A stretch of 64,000 nt of DNA. It comes from JAFMDF01 sp965222705 (GTDB lineage Bacteria > Bacteroidota > Bacteroidia > Chitinophagales > Saprospiraceae). Below, one piece after another: positions 9,735-19,953 of the stretch (within the stretch, counting starts at the first letter, position 1; the number at the start of each line of letters is the position of its first letter). The notes beneath the pieces were generated by a model. It saw nothing but the letters and a program-made list of their open reading frames with translations, was not told the origin of the DNA and searched no databases. A program made the translations under genes and the position numbers. The DNA lies in NCBI GenBank assembly GCA_965222705.1, contig CBDCUO010000026.1:102054-166053 (forward strand), written 5' to 3'.

Positions 9735-9742
9735 TAATTTTG
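9735..9742 (+). promoter_or_regulatory. Candidate -7 box upstream of the PpiC operon
   Basis: TAATTTTG matches TAnnTTTG, 41 bp before the start at 9784. No good -33 box is visible at the normal spacing. Confidence 0.3.
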
Positions 9743-9783
9743 TGTTCGCCTAAAATCAGATACTTAAAAAATTATTTTTCCCA

Positions 9784-11742
9784 ATGATAAAGCAATTTAT
9801 ATTATTCCTTTTTATTGCTTTGGCTGTGCCTGCTACATTAGCTGGCCAGCCCAGCGACGACCCCGTGCTTTTTTCTGTTCAGAAGAACCCAGTTCACGTT
9901 TCCGAGTTTTTGTACATCTATTCCAAAACAAATCGAAACAAAGCAGATTTTTCCAAAGCTTCTTTAGAGGAATATTTGGATTTATATACCAAATTTAAAT
10001 TAAAGGTTCAGCGAGCGAAAGATATGCGTTTAGATACTATCCAGGCACTCCAGAAAGAATTGGCTGGCTACAGAAAACAATTGGCAGACTCTTACTTGAT
10101 TGACAAAGAAGTAACAGAAAAACTGATAAAAGAGGCTTATGAAAGGTCTTTAAAAGACATTAATATTAGCCATATTATGATTGCCCTAAAGAAAAACCCC
10201 AGCCCAAAAGATACTTTATTTGCTTATCAAAGAGTGATCGCTATCAAGGAAAAGCTGGACGGAGGAATGAGTTTTGAAGAGGCCGCCAAAACGCTATCGG
10301 ATGATAAATCAGCCCAAACCAATAATGGAAATATTGGCTATTTTACTTCGCCTCTACCCAATGGGTTTTATGATTTTGAATCGGCCGCCTACAACTTGGA
10401 GGTAGGGAAATACTCCAATCCAATAAAAACGCCTTTGGGCTATCATATTGTAAAACGGAGTGCCGAGCGACCAGCCCGAGGAGAAATCGAAGCTGCTCAT
10501 ATTTTGATTAGGCATAAAGACCCCAATGCTGCAACCAAAATTGACAGCCTATATCGATTATTACAGGCTGGCAGCGATTTTGAAGAATTAGCCAAGCAAA
10601 ATTCCTCCGACAAGTTAACAGCTGCAAAAGGGGGTTATGTTGGCTTTTTTGGAATTAGTAAATATGAAAAAGCCTTTGAAGATGCGGCCTTTGCCTTAGA
10701 AAGAGACGGAGAATTTTCTAAGCCTGTAAAAACATTAGCCGGCTGGCATATTATCAAAAGAATTAGCCACAAACCCATTCCTGAATATGACAAAGCCAAA
10801 GCAAGGTTGAAAGCTCGTATTCAAAAGGACAGCCGCTTTGAATTGGCCAAAACCACAATGGTCAACCGGATAAAAACGGATAATGGCTTTAAGTCAGTGA
10901 GTGGACCTTTGAATAAATTTGCGGCAACTTTAGACAAAGAATTTCTCACCTATCGCTGGGAAGCACCAAAAGAAAAATCCGATGAAATCCTCTTTGTACT
11001 GGGAAAAGAAAAGCATACATTGGGGCAATTTACTGATTATTTGGAAAAGGAATCTCGAAAAAGGATGCAAATGTCCCGTTCCGGTACAGTCGTAGATGTG
11101 CTGAATCAATTGTACAACGATTATGTAGATGAAGTCGCGCTAAAATATGAGGAAAGAAACTTAGAAGCCAAATATCCTGATTTCAAGGCTTTGATGAGGG
11201 AGTACGAAGAAGGCATTTTGTTATTTGAAATTACCAAAAATGAAGTATGGGATAAAGCCTCCCAGGATACGATTGGTTTAGCTAATTTTTATAACAAAAA
11301 TAAGGATCGCTATAAATGGGGCAAGCGGGCAGTAGTCAGCAACTATACCCTAAAAGATGCGGCACATTTGGTTGACAAGGTAGAAAAATTTGCAAAAAAT
11401 AATCCCCCCAAAGCTGTCCTAGCAAAATTTAATACCACGGACAAAAAGCCACTACTGCATCAGGAACTAGTCGTTGAAAAGGGCAGAAACAAGCGAGTAG
11501 ATGCTTTAGAATGGAAAGCTGGAACATTCTCTGAAATGGAAATGGATAGAAAAAATAAGACCATTACTTTTATGAAAGTGGAGGAAATCCTAAATTCCAC
11601 AACTAAAAAACTGAGCGAAGCTAGAGGATATGTGGTAGCGGATTATCAAGATTTTTTGGAAAAACAATGGCTGGCAGAACTAAGAAAAGCCTATAAGGTT
11701 CGAGTAGATAAAAAAGTATTTAAGAGCCTCATCAAAAAATAG
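9784..11742 (+). CDS. Periplasmic peptidyl-prolyl isomerase with two PpiC rotamase domains
   Basis: A 652-residue SurA/PrsA-like folding factor. A cleavable signal peptide covers about residues 1-21 (FILFLFIALAVPATLAGQ). An N-terminal helical chaperone part is followed by two parvulin domains, about 125-230 (ISHIMIALKK to GYHIVKR) and about 235-330 (AAHILIRHK to GWHIIKR). The long C-terminal part (about 340-652) is charged and mostly helical. The family assists outer-membrane protein biogenesis in the periplasm. It is the first of three adjacent genes of the same type (next starts 60 bp on, third 22 bp after that), which suggests one operon for envelope protein folding. Confidence 0.88.
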   Translation: MIKQFILFLFIALAVPATLAGQPSDDPVLFSVQKNPVHVSEFLYIYSKTNRNKADFSKASLEEYLDLYTKFKLKVQRAKDMRLDTIQALQKELAGYRKQLADSYLIDKEVTEKLIKEAYERSLKDINISHIMIALKKNPSPKDTLFAYQRVIAIKEKLDGGMSFEEAAKTLSDDKSAQTNNGNIGYFTSPLPNGFYDFESAAYNLEVGKYSNPIKTPLGYHIVKRSAERPARGEIEAAHILIRHKDPNAATKIDSLYRLLQAGSDFEELAKQNSSDKLTAAKGGYVGFFGISKYEKAFEDAAFALERDGEFSKPVKTLAGWHIIKRISHKPIPEYDKAKARLKARIQKDSRFELAKTTMVNRIKTDNGFKSVSGPLNKFAATLDKEFLTYRWEAPKEKSDEILFVLGKEKHTLGQFTDYLEKESRKRMQMSRSGTVVDVLNQLYNDYVDEVALKYEERNLEAKYPDFKALMREYEEGILLFEITKNEVWDKASQDTIGLANFYNKNKDRYKWGKRAVVSNYTLKDAAHLVDKVEKFAKNNPPKAVLAKFNTTDKKPLLHQELVVEKGRNKRVDALEWKAGTFSEMEMDRKNKTITFMKVEEILNSTTKKLSEARGYVVADYQDFLEKQWLAELRKAYKVRVDKKVFKSLIKK

Positions 11743-11801
11743 AAAGATTGCTAAAGCTTTGAATTTCAACTCCTAATTCTATTTTAACCTATAAACAATA
11801 T

Positions 11802-12671
11802 ATGACTTGGGGTAGTAACCACAATTGTATCTTTTTTGTTGCCATTATTTTTATTATTGCTTGCAATAATGCTCCTTCTACGCCGGAGGAAGGCGATCAG
11901 TTACTGGCAACAGTCTATAATAAGTCTTTATATTTATCGGAACTAGACGGTATGCTTCCTGAAAATACTAGTTCAGAGGATAGTGTCAAAATTATTAACG
12001 CCTATGTCGAGCGTTGGATTAGAAAGAGTTTGTTGATGCAAGAAGCAGAGAAAAATATTCCTAAAGACCTGAATATTGATAAGCTGGTCAGAGATTATAG
12101 AGCTTCGCTCGTTCAGTATACTTACGAACAAAGTTTGGTAGAAAAAGAACTGGATTCTATTGTCACAAAAAGGGAATTAAATGATTTTTATGAAAAAAAC
12201 AAAGAGCAGTATCAGCTAGATGCACCGATCATTCGGTGTAATTTTATTAAAGTATCTCAAGATGCGCCAGAATTGAAACAATTGCAGAGCTTTTGGCAGA
12301 GTGATAATATGGAGGATGCTCGACCATTATTGGAATATTGTAATAAGCACGCAGAGGAGTTTTTGCTAGATGATAGCATTTGGTACAAAGTCAATATAAT
12401 TGCAGAAGAATTACCTAAGGGCACTCTAACCAGCACCAATATAGGGACTAGAAAAGAAATATCCATTAGAGATAATGATTATTTATATTTATTCAGACTT
12501 TTGGAATTAGTGAACCGGAAGGAGATTGCTCCTTTATCTTATATAGAAGACCAAGCTTCAAAGGTAATATTGCATAGGAGAAAAATAAAATTGCTAGAAG
12601 CAAAAAAAGAAGAATTATACGAGCAAGAAACCAATAAAAATAATGTGAAGGTATTTCCGGTTTCGGATTAA
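11802..12671 (+). CDS. SurA-like periplasmic lipoprotein lacking an obvious rotamase domain
   Basis: A 289-residue lipoprotein. The signal peptide CIFFVAIIFIIAC has a lipobox-like IIAC with the acceptor cysteine near residue 21. The mature sequence follows the SurA/PpiC chaperone plan: LATVYNKSLYLSELDGMLP, an RWIRKSLLMQEAE helix and KRELNDFYEKNKEQYQLD. However, the region where the parvulin fold would be (about 140-230) has no HILI or GYHI motif, so it may be a chaperone without isomerase activity. Its place between two PpiC genes supports a shared role. Similar three-gene arrangements are common in Bacteroidota. Confidence 0.75.
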   Translation: MTWGSNHNCIFFVAIIFIIACNNAPSTPEEGDQLLATVYNKSLYLSELDGMLPENTSSEDSVKIINAYVERWIRKSLLMQEAEKNIPKDLNIDKLVRDYRASLVQYTYEQSLVEKELDSIVTKRELNDFYEKNKEQYQLDAPIIRCNFIKVSQDAPELKQLQSFWQSDNMEDARPLLEYCNKHAEEFLLDDSIWYKVNIIAEELPKGTLTSTNIGTRKEISIRDNDYLYLFRLLELVNRKEIAPLSYIEDQASKVILHRRKIKLLEAKKEELYEQETNKNNVKVFPVSD

Positions 12672-12692
12672 AAGAATGATAAAAACAGTAGG

Positions 12693-14054
12693 ATGAAATG
12701 TAAATATATTATAACACTTGTTTGCCTATTGATTTCCCATTTGGGTTTTAGTCAAAAAGTAGTGGTTGATAAAGTGATTGCCAAAATAGGAAGCGAATTA
12801 GTATTACTTTCAGAACTGGAAGAGCAGTACGCGTATGCCGCAAGCCAACAGGGTCCGCTTCCCTCCAACGCTCGTTGTGCGATTTTAGAACAATTACTGG
12901 CCCAAAAACTATTATTGAATCAAGCGAAACTAGATAGTATCGAAGTGAGTGATGAAGAAGTAGAAACCCAATTGAGCGCCAGGTTTGAAAGAATCTTGCA
13001 AATGATGGGAGGAGATACTGAGCAATTTGAAGCTTATTACGGGCAGTCCATTCCGGAAGCGAGAGAAAGCATGCGAGCCGAATTAAAAAGCCAACTGTTA
13101 ACGGATCGAATGAGGTCGCAGGTTTTAGGTTCTAAAAAGGTTACTCCTTCTGAGGTAAAGGCTTTTTTTGATCGCATCCCCAGCGATAGTTTGCCTTATT
13201 TTAATTCGGAAGTAGAGATTCGGGAAATTGTAATGAAACCCAAAATAAATGCGGAGCAAGAAAGAATAGCCAAGGAAAAACTGGAAGAAATTCGCAGGAG
13301 AATTATGGAAGACGGAGAAGATTTTGCCGAATTGGCTCGTAAGTACTCCGATGATCCTGGTTCTGGCCGACAAGGTGGAGATTTGGGGATGACCAAACGG
13401 GGAAGTTTTGTGCCTGAATTTGAAGCGGCTGCTTATAATTTAGAACCAAAAGAAATTTCCAAAATTATAAAATCAGAATTTGGCTTTCACTTGATTCAAT
13501 TAATAGAAAGAAGGGGAAATTCTATTCATACTCGCCACATTTTAATTAAACCCGAAATAACGGATGCTGATTTAGAATTGACCAGGCACAAGCTTGATAG
13601 CATTAGGCATCTTATTATGGCGGATTCTATTACTTTTTCCAGAGCGGTTAAGAGGTTTTCTAACGATAAAGTCCAAAGTTATAATAATGACGGATTAATG
13701 GTGAATCCTCAATCTGGCAATGCTATTTTTGAAATAGGTGATTTGGAGCCTGACATTTATTTTACTATTGATACTATGAAGATTGGGGAGGTTTCTGCGC
13801 CAATTCAATATAGAGATCCTACCGGAGAAGTTTTGTATAGGGTTATCTTATTACAGTCTAGAACCAGCCCTCATAAAGCCAGCCTCAGTTTAGATTATTC
13901 TAAAATCCAAGTCGCTGCTGTGAATGAGAAGAAAGCCAGATTTCTCAGTGAATGGATAGAAGGTAAGATTGATGTTACCTTTATAGATATTGATAAAGAC
14001 TACCAGGATTGCATAGCACTTCAGAAGTGGATAAAGACTCCTGTCCGCCCCTAG
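12693..14054 (+). CDS. SurA-type periplasmic peptidyl-prolyl isomerase
   Basis: A 453-residue secreted protein and the closest to SurA in the cluster. Signal peptide about residues 1-20 (ITLVCLLISHLGFSQ). The N-terminal SurA domain has VDKVIAKIGSELVLLSELEEQ and AILEQLLAQKLLLNQA. A well-formed parvulin domain spans about 172-275 (VEIREIVMKP to FGFHLIQLIERRG), and a second, more divergent one begins THRHILIKPE-like at about 285 and lacks its closing motif. It ends 7 bp before the stop of the convergent acyl-CoA dehydrogenase gene, with no terminator in between. Role: escorting and folding outer-membrane proteins, by family. Confidence 0.88.
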   Translation: MKCKYIITLVCLLISHLGFSQKVVVDKVIAKIGSELVLLSELEEQYAYAASQQGPLPSNARCAILEQLLAQKLLLNQAKLDSIEVSDEEVETQLSARFERILQMMGGDTEQFEAYYGQSIPEARESMRAELKSQLLTDRMRSQVLGSKKVTPSEVKAFFDRIPSDSLPYFNSEVEIREIVMKPKINAEQERIAKEKLEEIRRRIMEDGEDFAELARKYSDDPGSGRQGGDLGMTKRGSFVPEFEAAAYNLEPKEISKIIKSEFGFHLIQLIERRGNSIHTRHILIKPEITDADLELTRHKLDSIRHLIMADSITFSRAVKRFSNDKVQSYNNDGLMVNPQSGNAIFEIGDLEPDIYFTIDTMKIGEVSAPIQYRDPTGEVLYRVILLQSRTSPHKASLSLDYSKIQVAAVNEKKARFLSEWIEGKIDVTFIDIDKDYQDCIALQKWIKTPVRP

Positions 14055-14061
14055 CGATATG

Positions 14062-15243
14062 CTACACGCTTACTAAGGAAGGGGCAATAGGTAAATAGAG
14101 TTGATCTTTAAAAATATTTCTGGAGATAACAATTCGTTGAATTTCAGAGGTGCCTTCATAAATCTGAGTGATTTTGGCATCGCGCATTAATCTTTCCACA
14201 TGGTATTCTTTTACGTACCCATAACCCCCGTGAACTTGTACTGCTTCGACCGTGTGTTTCATGGCTACCTCAGAGGCAAATAGCTTTGCCATAGAGCCAG
14301 CCGCATCATAGTCCATATTTTGGTCCTTTAGCCAAGCCGCTCGATAAACCATCATTTTTGCGGCCTCAATATCGGTTGCCATACTAGCCAATTTAAAACC
14401 AACTGCTTGGTGTAGGGCAATGGGTTTGCCAAAAGCGGTTCTTTCTTTGGAATATTTTGCTGCCAATTCGTATGCCCCACCGGCTATTCCCAAGGCTTGT
14501 GCAGCAATTCCAATCCGCCCACCTGACAGGGTTTTCATGGCAAATTTGAATCCAAAACCGTCTTCCCCGATTCGATTCTCTTTAGGCACTTTCACATCGG
14601 AATACATAATGGTGTGGGTGTCCGATGCACGAATGCCCAGTTTATCTTCTTTTGCCCCGATCGTAATGCCTTCCCAATCTGTTTCTACAATAAACGCATT
14701 GATTCCTTTATGGCCTAGCGCTGGATTTGTCTGAGCAATCACTAAATGAACGTTGGAGGTTCCTCCACTAGTGATCCAATTTTTTGTGCCATTGAGCAAG
14801 TAATAATTTCCCTTATCCTCCGCGGTGGTTCGCTGGCTAGTCGCATCGCTCCCCGCTTCGGGTTCACTCAGGCAAAAAGAGCCAATCCATTCTCCTCTGG
14901 TTAGTTTGGGTAAATATTTAGTTTTTTGAGCATCTGTCCCATATTTTTCAATTCCCCAACACACCAAAGAATTGTTAACGGACATAATCACGGAACAGGA
15001 ACTATCTACTTTAGAAATTTCTTCCATTGCCAAGACGTAGGAAATGGTATCCATACCGCCGCCGCCATATTCAGGTGCGACCATCATGCCCAGGAAGCCC
15101 AATTTGCCCATAGCTTTTACCTGTTCTGTGGGATATTTCATTTTTATGTCCCGCTCGATTACGCCAGGCAATAGTTCTTGTTGAGCAAAATTTCTGGCAG
15201 CTTCCTGAACGGCTAGTTGCTCTTCATTTAGTTGAAAAAACAT
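14062..15243 (-). CDS. Acyl-CoA dehydrogenase
   Basis: A 393-residue FAD-dependent enzyme of the short/medium-chain acyl-CoA dehydrogenase type, catalysing the first α,β-oxidation step of fatty-acid or branched-chain amino-acid breakdown. The helical N-terminal domain is followed by CLSEPEAGSDA and NGTKNWITSGG for flavin binding. The C-terminal helical domain contains RTAFGKPIALHQAVGFKLA, QVHGGYGYVKEYHVERLMRDAKITQIYEGTSEI, a classic signature in which the glutamate of YEGTSE is the likely catalytic base. Length is normal. There is no electron-transfer flavoprotein or thiolase gene nearby, so the substrate chain length cannot be inferred from context. Confidence 0.93.
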   Translation of the reverse strand: MFFQLNEEQLAVQEAARNFAQQELLPGVIERDIKMKYPTEQVKAMGKLGFLGMMVAPEYGGGGMDTISYVLAMEEISKVDSSCSVIMSVNNSLVCWGIEKYGTDAQKTKYLPKLTRGEWIGSFCLSEPEAGSDATSQRTTAEDKGNYYLLNGTKNWITSGGTSNVHLVIAQTNPALGHKGINAFIVETDWEGITIGAKEDKLGIRASDTHTIMYSDVKVPKENRIGEDGFGFKFAMKTLSGGRIGIAAQALGIAGGAYELAAKYSKERTAFGKPIALHQAVGFKLASMATDIEAAKMMVYRAAWLKDQNMDYDAAGSMAKLFASEVAMKHTVEAVQVHGGYGYVKEYHVERLMRDAKITQIYEGTSEIQRIVISRNIFKDQLYLPIAPSLVSV

Positions 15244-15334
15244 AAAGTATATTAAGTTGTAAAATTACTTCGGAGTAAATTTAGCGAAATTTCGCTTTTT
15301 ATTAAAAAATTGTTGAACCAAAAAGATAGGAAAA

Positions 15335-17138
15335 TTAAATGCTATCTCCACGCAGTTTCCTAAATCGCTTTCTAGCCTCTACGGCAAAAGTGCTATTGGA
15401 AAAATCAATAAAAATCTTTTCATATAATTCTTTTGCCTTTTCTAGATTCTTTAGTTGTTTTTCGTATAAGTCTGCCAGTTCGAAAAGGGCATTATCGGCT
15501 CGGATTTCCGTTGTGTGATTTTCGATAATATTTTCATACATACGAATTGCATTTTCCCAGTTTTTTTGCTTTTTATAAATTTGTGCCTTCATATAAAAGA
15601 CATCATCCTCCAGCGCATGTTCTGGAAATTTTTCTAATAAGGTATCCAGCTTTTGAAAAGCTTCTTTGAACCGATTTTGAAAAACCAATAAATCTGCTTC
15701 GGAGTAGAGCTTTAAAGAAGTGGTCGTTGAATCCAGCCCGAGATTGTCGGCAATAAAAACGGCTAGATCTAAGGCATCATTGGCGATTAATTTGGAAGTA
15801 GAAGCTTTTAATACCTTGAATTGGGTTTGTGCCCACTGAAAATCGCCGGCGTAATAAGATAGGCGGGCATTTCTAAAACGTGCTTCATGCCCTAGTATAT
15901 CATCCTTAAATGCTTTATCCACTTGAGAATATAGCAGTGTGGCCTCCCATATTTCTCCCTGCATTAAGTAAAAATCTGCAATTTAATTTTTCCCTCTGCT
16001 TGGGTAGCAGGATTGATACCGGGGTATTGAATCATCTCTTCTAAAATAAGAATGGCTTTGTCCAGATCATTTAAATAGAGTGCTTCCAAATCTGCTAGTT
16101 TGGCCACGATATTGGCGGTTGTTTTATTTCTTCCAAATTCTTCCAGGAAAGTTTCGTATTCTGTTTCTAATGCCTCTAGGTCTTCTGTCGCATAATCAAA
16201 TCCTTCAACAATCCGTTTTCTTTTGCAACTCAAGGATTCTTGTTTGGAAGGAATGTAGTAGCTAGAAGTGATGCCTTTTTCCTTTATAATATATTCGAAA
16301 GCTTCTATGGCAGTATCATAATCTTTGGCATTGGCAGCGACATTCGCCAATTGATAAATCCTAGATCCATTTTCTTTTAATTTTCTATCCAATGCGCGCA
16401 CTTGCCGAAAGGCATTTTTATAATCTCTCCTCTGTATGAAAACCCAACTCAATAGCTCTGGATAGATAGCCTGATCTCGATTATCCTGAATTCGGGCGTA
16501 TAATTGAATTTGCAAATCTTGATAATCTTCTTCCGCTAGGTATCTTTGAAAAAGCGTTTTTATAGAAGGTATTCGGGAAGGGTTGGCTTCTACACTGTTG
16601 AGGTAGTATTCAATCATTTTTTTGCTGTCCCCTTTTCTCCGATATAAATCTGCCAGATTATACGCAAAAACTTGATCGTTTTTCATCAAATCCGCCCTCT
16701 TTGATAAGCTTCAATAGCCAAATCAAATTTTGTTAAGCGAATAAAGGCATTCGCTAGTTTAGTAATAATAAAGCGATCGCCAGTCAATTGCTTTATGGCG
16801 TGTTGGTATTGCTTTATAGCGGCATCTTCTTTGTTTTGCCGTTCAAATAAGTTGCCATAGGTCACATATAATTGTACTTGATTTGGGCGCTTTTTCAGTT
16901 GATTTTTAATAGCTGTTTCACAGGCATTATATTCCTCTAGACTAATCAAGCATTCAACATATCGCTCGAAATAGTAGTCGTTGAAGTTTTGCTCTTCATA
17001 CAGTTTTTTGTATAAAGTACTTGCTTTTTCGTATTCTCCATTTTGATAATATTGCTCTGCCAGCCTCGATTCTTGTGCTGATAGGAAAATAGAAGTAAAA
17101 ACAAAGAAGAGAAAAAGTAGTAGATATCGCATATTCAA
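15335..17138 (-). CDS. Secreted tetratricopeptide-repeat protein (frame broken twice)
   Basis: Three consecutive reading frames (17138-16686, 16689-15964, 15964-15335) read as one protein of about 600 residues. It has an N-terminal signal peptide (YLLLFLFFVFTSIFLSAQ) and TPR units throughout, for example AEQYYQNGEYEKASTLYKKL near the start and NALFELADLYEKQLKNLEKA near the end. The second break is clear: inserting one C (plus strand) beside 15979 restores KIKLADFYLMQGEIWEATLLY. The first break at about 16690-16698 is repaired by one extra base, probably in the CCC at 16695-16697, giving YQRGADLMKNDQVFAY. TPR proteins act as scaffolds; the partner is unknown. Sequence error or pseudogene. Confidence 0.75.
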
Positions 17139-17353
17139 GTATTTTTCTTAAGAAGCTACAAATCATACACCATGTTGGGGTAGGCGTACTAAAAAAAACG
17201 CTTTTAAGTCTTAAAAGTTGCCCTGAAAGCAAGGGCGGAAGGAGTTTGTACTCTTTTCAAAAATTATTGAATTGCTAAAATCATTTAATCATTGATATTA
17301 GTCCTATTTTAGCTTATGCTCAGTCCTTCATTGATTTTTTAGAAAAGATAAAA

Positions 17354-18518
17354 TCAAGTAGCAATTTTCCCTCGTTTCCGAAGAATAAAATACCCAATAA
17401 TGCCAGTTAAAAATAGAAGTACGGCAATAATTTCTGCTTGTGTAGGATGGAAGCCGAAAATATCGTACTTGGCATTTACTCTTATCTTTTCTATCCAAAA
17501 TCGCTCAAATCCATTTAAAACTAGATAGAGGCAAAAGAGCATGCCGGGGTACTTTTAATCGCTTTCGCAAAGCCCATAAAATGCCTGCGATAATAAAGGC
17601 CAGAACCATTTCATACACAGGGGTTGGGAATACGGGCTTGGCTAATCTTTGGCAGTAATTTCCCTCGCACCCATCTATCGGGAGGCCTTGATTCAATACA
17701 TTTTGCGGATAGTCATAAGCCCATAACCAATCCGGCAAAAACCACCAGGATGGTTGCGCCAATTCGTTGATGATTCCCCAATCGCCGTCCCCGGACAATT
17801 GACAACCAATCCGCCCTACGCCATAGCCAATGATTAAAGCGGGTGCCACGGCATCTGCTACATGAAATGTGTTTATATTGTGTTTTTTTAAATACCAAAC
17901 GACTCCTAGAAAGCCGCCAACCAACCCACCGTATATCGCCAAACCTCCACCCGAGAAAAGAACATCGAAAAAATTCTCGCTGCTTAGATTGCTCATATCT
18001 TCAAAAATAGCAAAGAATTTAGCTCCCAATATGCCCGTAAAGGCGGCAATTAAGGTAATATCGCCAATGCGATCGCTTGGATAGACTTTTGAGGTTTCGG
18101 TTAGAGGCTTGGGTAATCTGGATTTTTCTTTTTCCCAATACTTTAGTCCGGCTAATAAAATGGCGCCAATGATACCTCCGACAAGACTTCCTTTTCCTGA
18201 AAAAAGCACTCCGGGTGCATCTGCCTGGAACGCCTCGAAATTTTGTATCGCATACAAAGCCTTAAATCCCAATAAAAACCCCACTATCGCATTGAAAATC
18301 AACTCATTCACAGAAGCGGGCTTCCCGACTACTGTTTTTACTAAAGTAGCCCCTAACAAGCCCTCTTTTTCTTTTCTTTTTAATTCCAAATTCAGGAAAT
18401 AGGCACTTGTCAAAATAGCAATGGCTAAAAACAACCCAAAGGTTTTTACAATAGAAAACCCATTATCAACTTCTGTTCCAATGAGTGCGTGTAGTATATA
18501 AGACAGGTCTGGATACAT
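17354..18518 (-). CDS. lgt: Prolipoprotein diacylglyceryl transferase (frame broken once)
   Basis: Lgt moves diacylglycerol from phosphatidylglycerol to the lipobox cysteine of prolipoproteins in the inner membrane. The frame from 18518 carries several membrane segments and the signature GYGVGRIGCQLSGDGDWG, then FPTPVYEMVLAFIIAGILWALRKRLKVP, and is then diverted. One extra G in the GGGG at 17546-17549 (plus strand) causes this; removing it continues KVPGMLFCLYLVLNGFERFWIEKIRVN to the stop at 17354, total about 387 residues. The last helix ends with the usual basic tail RKRGKIAT. Lgt is essential in most didermal bacteria and this window encodes many lipoproteins, so an uncorrected base is more likely than a true loss. 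Confidence 0.87.
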
Positions 18519-18611
18519 AGTATATTATGAAAAATTGTAAAGTCGAAAATTAGAGGTCGTAAAAGTACGAGTTATTTTTATCTGCTTAAGGGAACGCCTA
18601 TAGAATTGCCC

Positions 18612-19289
18612 TCAATTACTTCTGATGAATTGACTTTTTAGCTTATTTTGAACAAATGCTTTCAAAGCTGTTTTATCGACTAAATGTTCACCTTCGAAAG
18701 TATAAGTGGAAAAATTTAACTGCTTTTCCTCTATCACTTTATAGCACCAAGCAAGCTGTTTTTTATTCAAAAAGGGGTCTGCTGTCCCATAGACAAAGTA
18801 TAGTTGTTTATGCTCCCAGTAGCCTTTTTTTTCGTGGTAGGGAATGTCTTCAGGAATGGAGCCAGACCAGATTATCAGATTGTGGAAATGGGGATATTCT
18901 CTTAGAATCCATCGAACTTGTGTGGCACAACCCTGTGAAAACCCCAATAAATTGATGCTTACCTTTTCACTCAACTGGGGGATATAAAGCTGGTAAATAC
19001 GCTGCATATAGTTAGAAAAATCAGCAATTTCGTCCAACCGATCTCCGCTCGTCATCCAAGAAGATACCACCTTTCCCGTAAAGCCATCCCAATAAAAACG
19101 AGATAGTCCTTCAGGGGCAATGATCAGTGTATTTCCGTCATCTAATACTTCAAAGCGACGGATAAAAGTGCTGGCTAATTGTCCATAACCATGTGTGACA
19201 ATCCATACATTTTTTATATGTGGGCCGGGCTTGCCAATGGTGTAAAAATGGGCTGTTCTAGTTACGGAAAGTTTGTGATGATTAACCAT
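18612..19289 (-). CDS. α/β-hydrolase, phospholipase/carboxylesterase type
   Basis: About 225 residues from the ATG at 19289 (MVNHHKLSVTRTAHFYTIG). The frame is open to 19361, but the extra 24 residues look unlike the family. Visible elements are VWIVTHGYGQLASTFIRRF (oxyanion loop region), the nucleophile elbow GFSQG with the catalytic serine, the acidic residue in YGTADPF, and the histidine in FEGEH. These fit a Ser-Asp-His esterase of the carboxylesterase/phospholipase family, cytoplasmic since no signal peptide is present. The substrate is unknown. It is 94 bp downstream of lgt's start region on the same strand. Confidence 0.82.
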   Translation of the reverse strand: MVNHHKLSVTRTAHFYTIGKPGPHIKNVWIVTHGYGQLASTFIRRFEVLDDGNTLIIAPEGLSRFYWDGFTGKVVSSWMTSGDRLDEIADFSNYMQRIYQLYIPQLSEKVSINLLGFSQGCATQVRWILREYPHFHNLIIWSGSIPEDIPYHEKKGYWEHKQLYFVYGTADPFLNKKQLAWCYKVIEEKQLNFSTYTFEGEHLVDKTALKAFVQNKLKSQFIRSN

Positions 19290-19564
19290 ACTGCAAAGGT
19301 AAGAAATGAATAGAACTGTCCAAAAATACCCCAACGGACAGGCTTGTATTTCATAGTGCATGATACAAGTTTTTTAAGTCCGTTGAGGTATCGAGATGTC
19401 CTTAAATCGGTTGTATTGGTGATGGTAATTACAAAAACCATCTTCCTTACGCAGGATGGCCTTTCTTTTAATAGAATAAAAAAAAATTAAATAAAGCCTT
19501 GATATATAGAGATCACAGTCTTGAAGAAAGTGTAAACTAATAATCTCTTATAGTAAGAAGAATG

Positions 19565-19635
19565 TCTAGCGAAATAATTCGCAATTGAGCGACTAGTAGT
19601 TGATTTGATAAAACATTAATTTTCAACCTGCTGCA
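19565..19635 (+). repeat. Intergenic repeat family R2, copy B
   Basis: This 71-bp stretch (TCTAGCGAA to CTGCTGCA) aligns with 33268-33337 with one gap and roughly 75% identity by eye, including shared blocks TTGATTTGA and ATTTTCAAC. A more diverged copy lies on the minus strand at 28651-28715. No coding potential. Confidence 0.55.
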
Positions 19636-19866
19636 AGCATAAGCACCATTCAAATGATAAGAGCGGAAACTCAATTGTGAATTACTAAATGATGAAATGT
19701 TCTAAAGGGAAGATTACTATAATCCGGTTGGGATAATTTTTCTTTTGGTAGAGCGAATTTAGAAATAAAAATGGAACTCTCCATATTTTTTGAAATTATT
19801 TTTTAATTATTCTATTTTTTTTTTGCGTAAGCTCTTGATTTCAAGACGATTTGTGCTTTAAAAAGC

Positions 19867-19914
19867 AAATAGCGCGAATCCATTCCAATCAATTAGAATA
19901 GGTTCGCGCTATTT
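19867..19914 (-). terminator. Rho-independent terminator of the 31-residue-repeat gene
   Basis: A perfect 12-bp stem, AAATAGCGCGAA at 19867-19878 with TTCGCGCTATTT at 19903-19914. On the minus strand it is followed by GCTTTTT. It lies 40 bp past the stop codon of the gene ending at 19954. Confidence 0.8.
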
Positions 19915-19953
19915 GGTAAAGTCGCAAAAAATGATTGTGAAGTATCGTTAATT

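Larger units (their letters stand above)
19290..19953. other. Long intergenic region
   Basis: The 664 bp between the esterase start and the end of the 31-residue-repeat gene contain no credible gene on either strand. Two things stand out: an interspersed repeat copy at 19565-19635 and a strong hairpin at 19867-19914. The remainder is AT-rich, unstructured sequence. Confidence 0.6.

Noticed and set aside
15964..17138. Overlapping TTGATG and one-base overlaps in the TPR region as translational coupling
   Set aside because: Single-base correction gives a continuous TPR protein, so separate genes are less likely.
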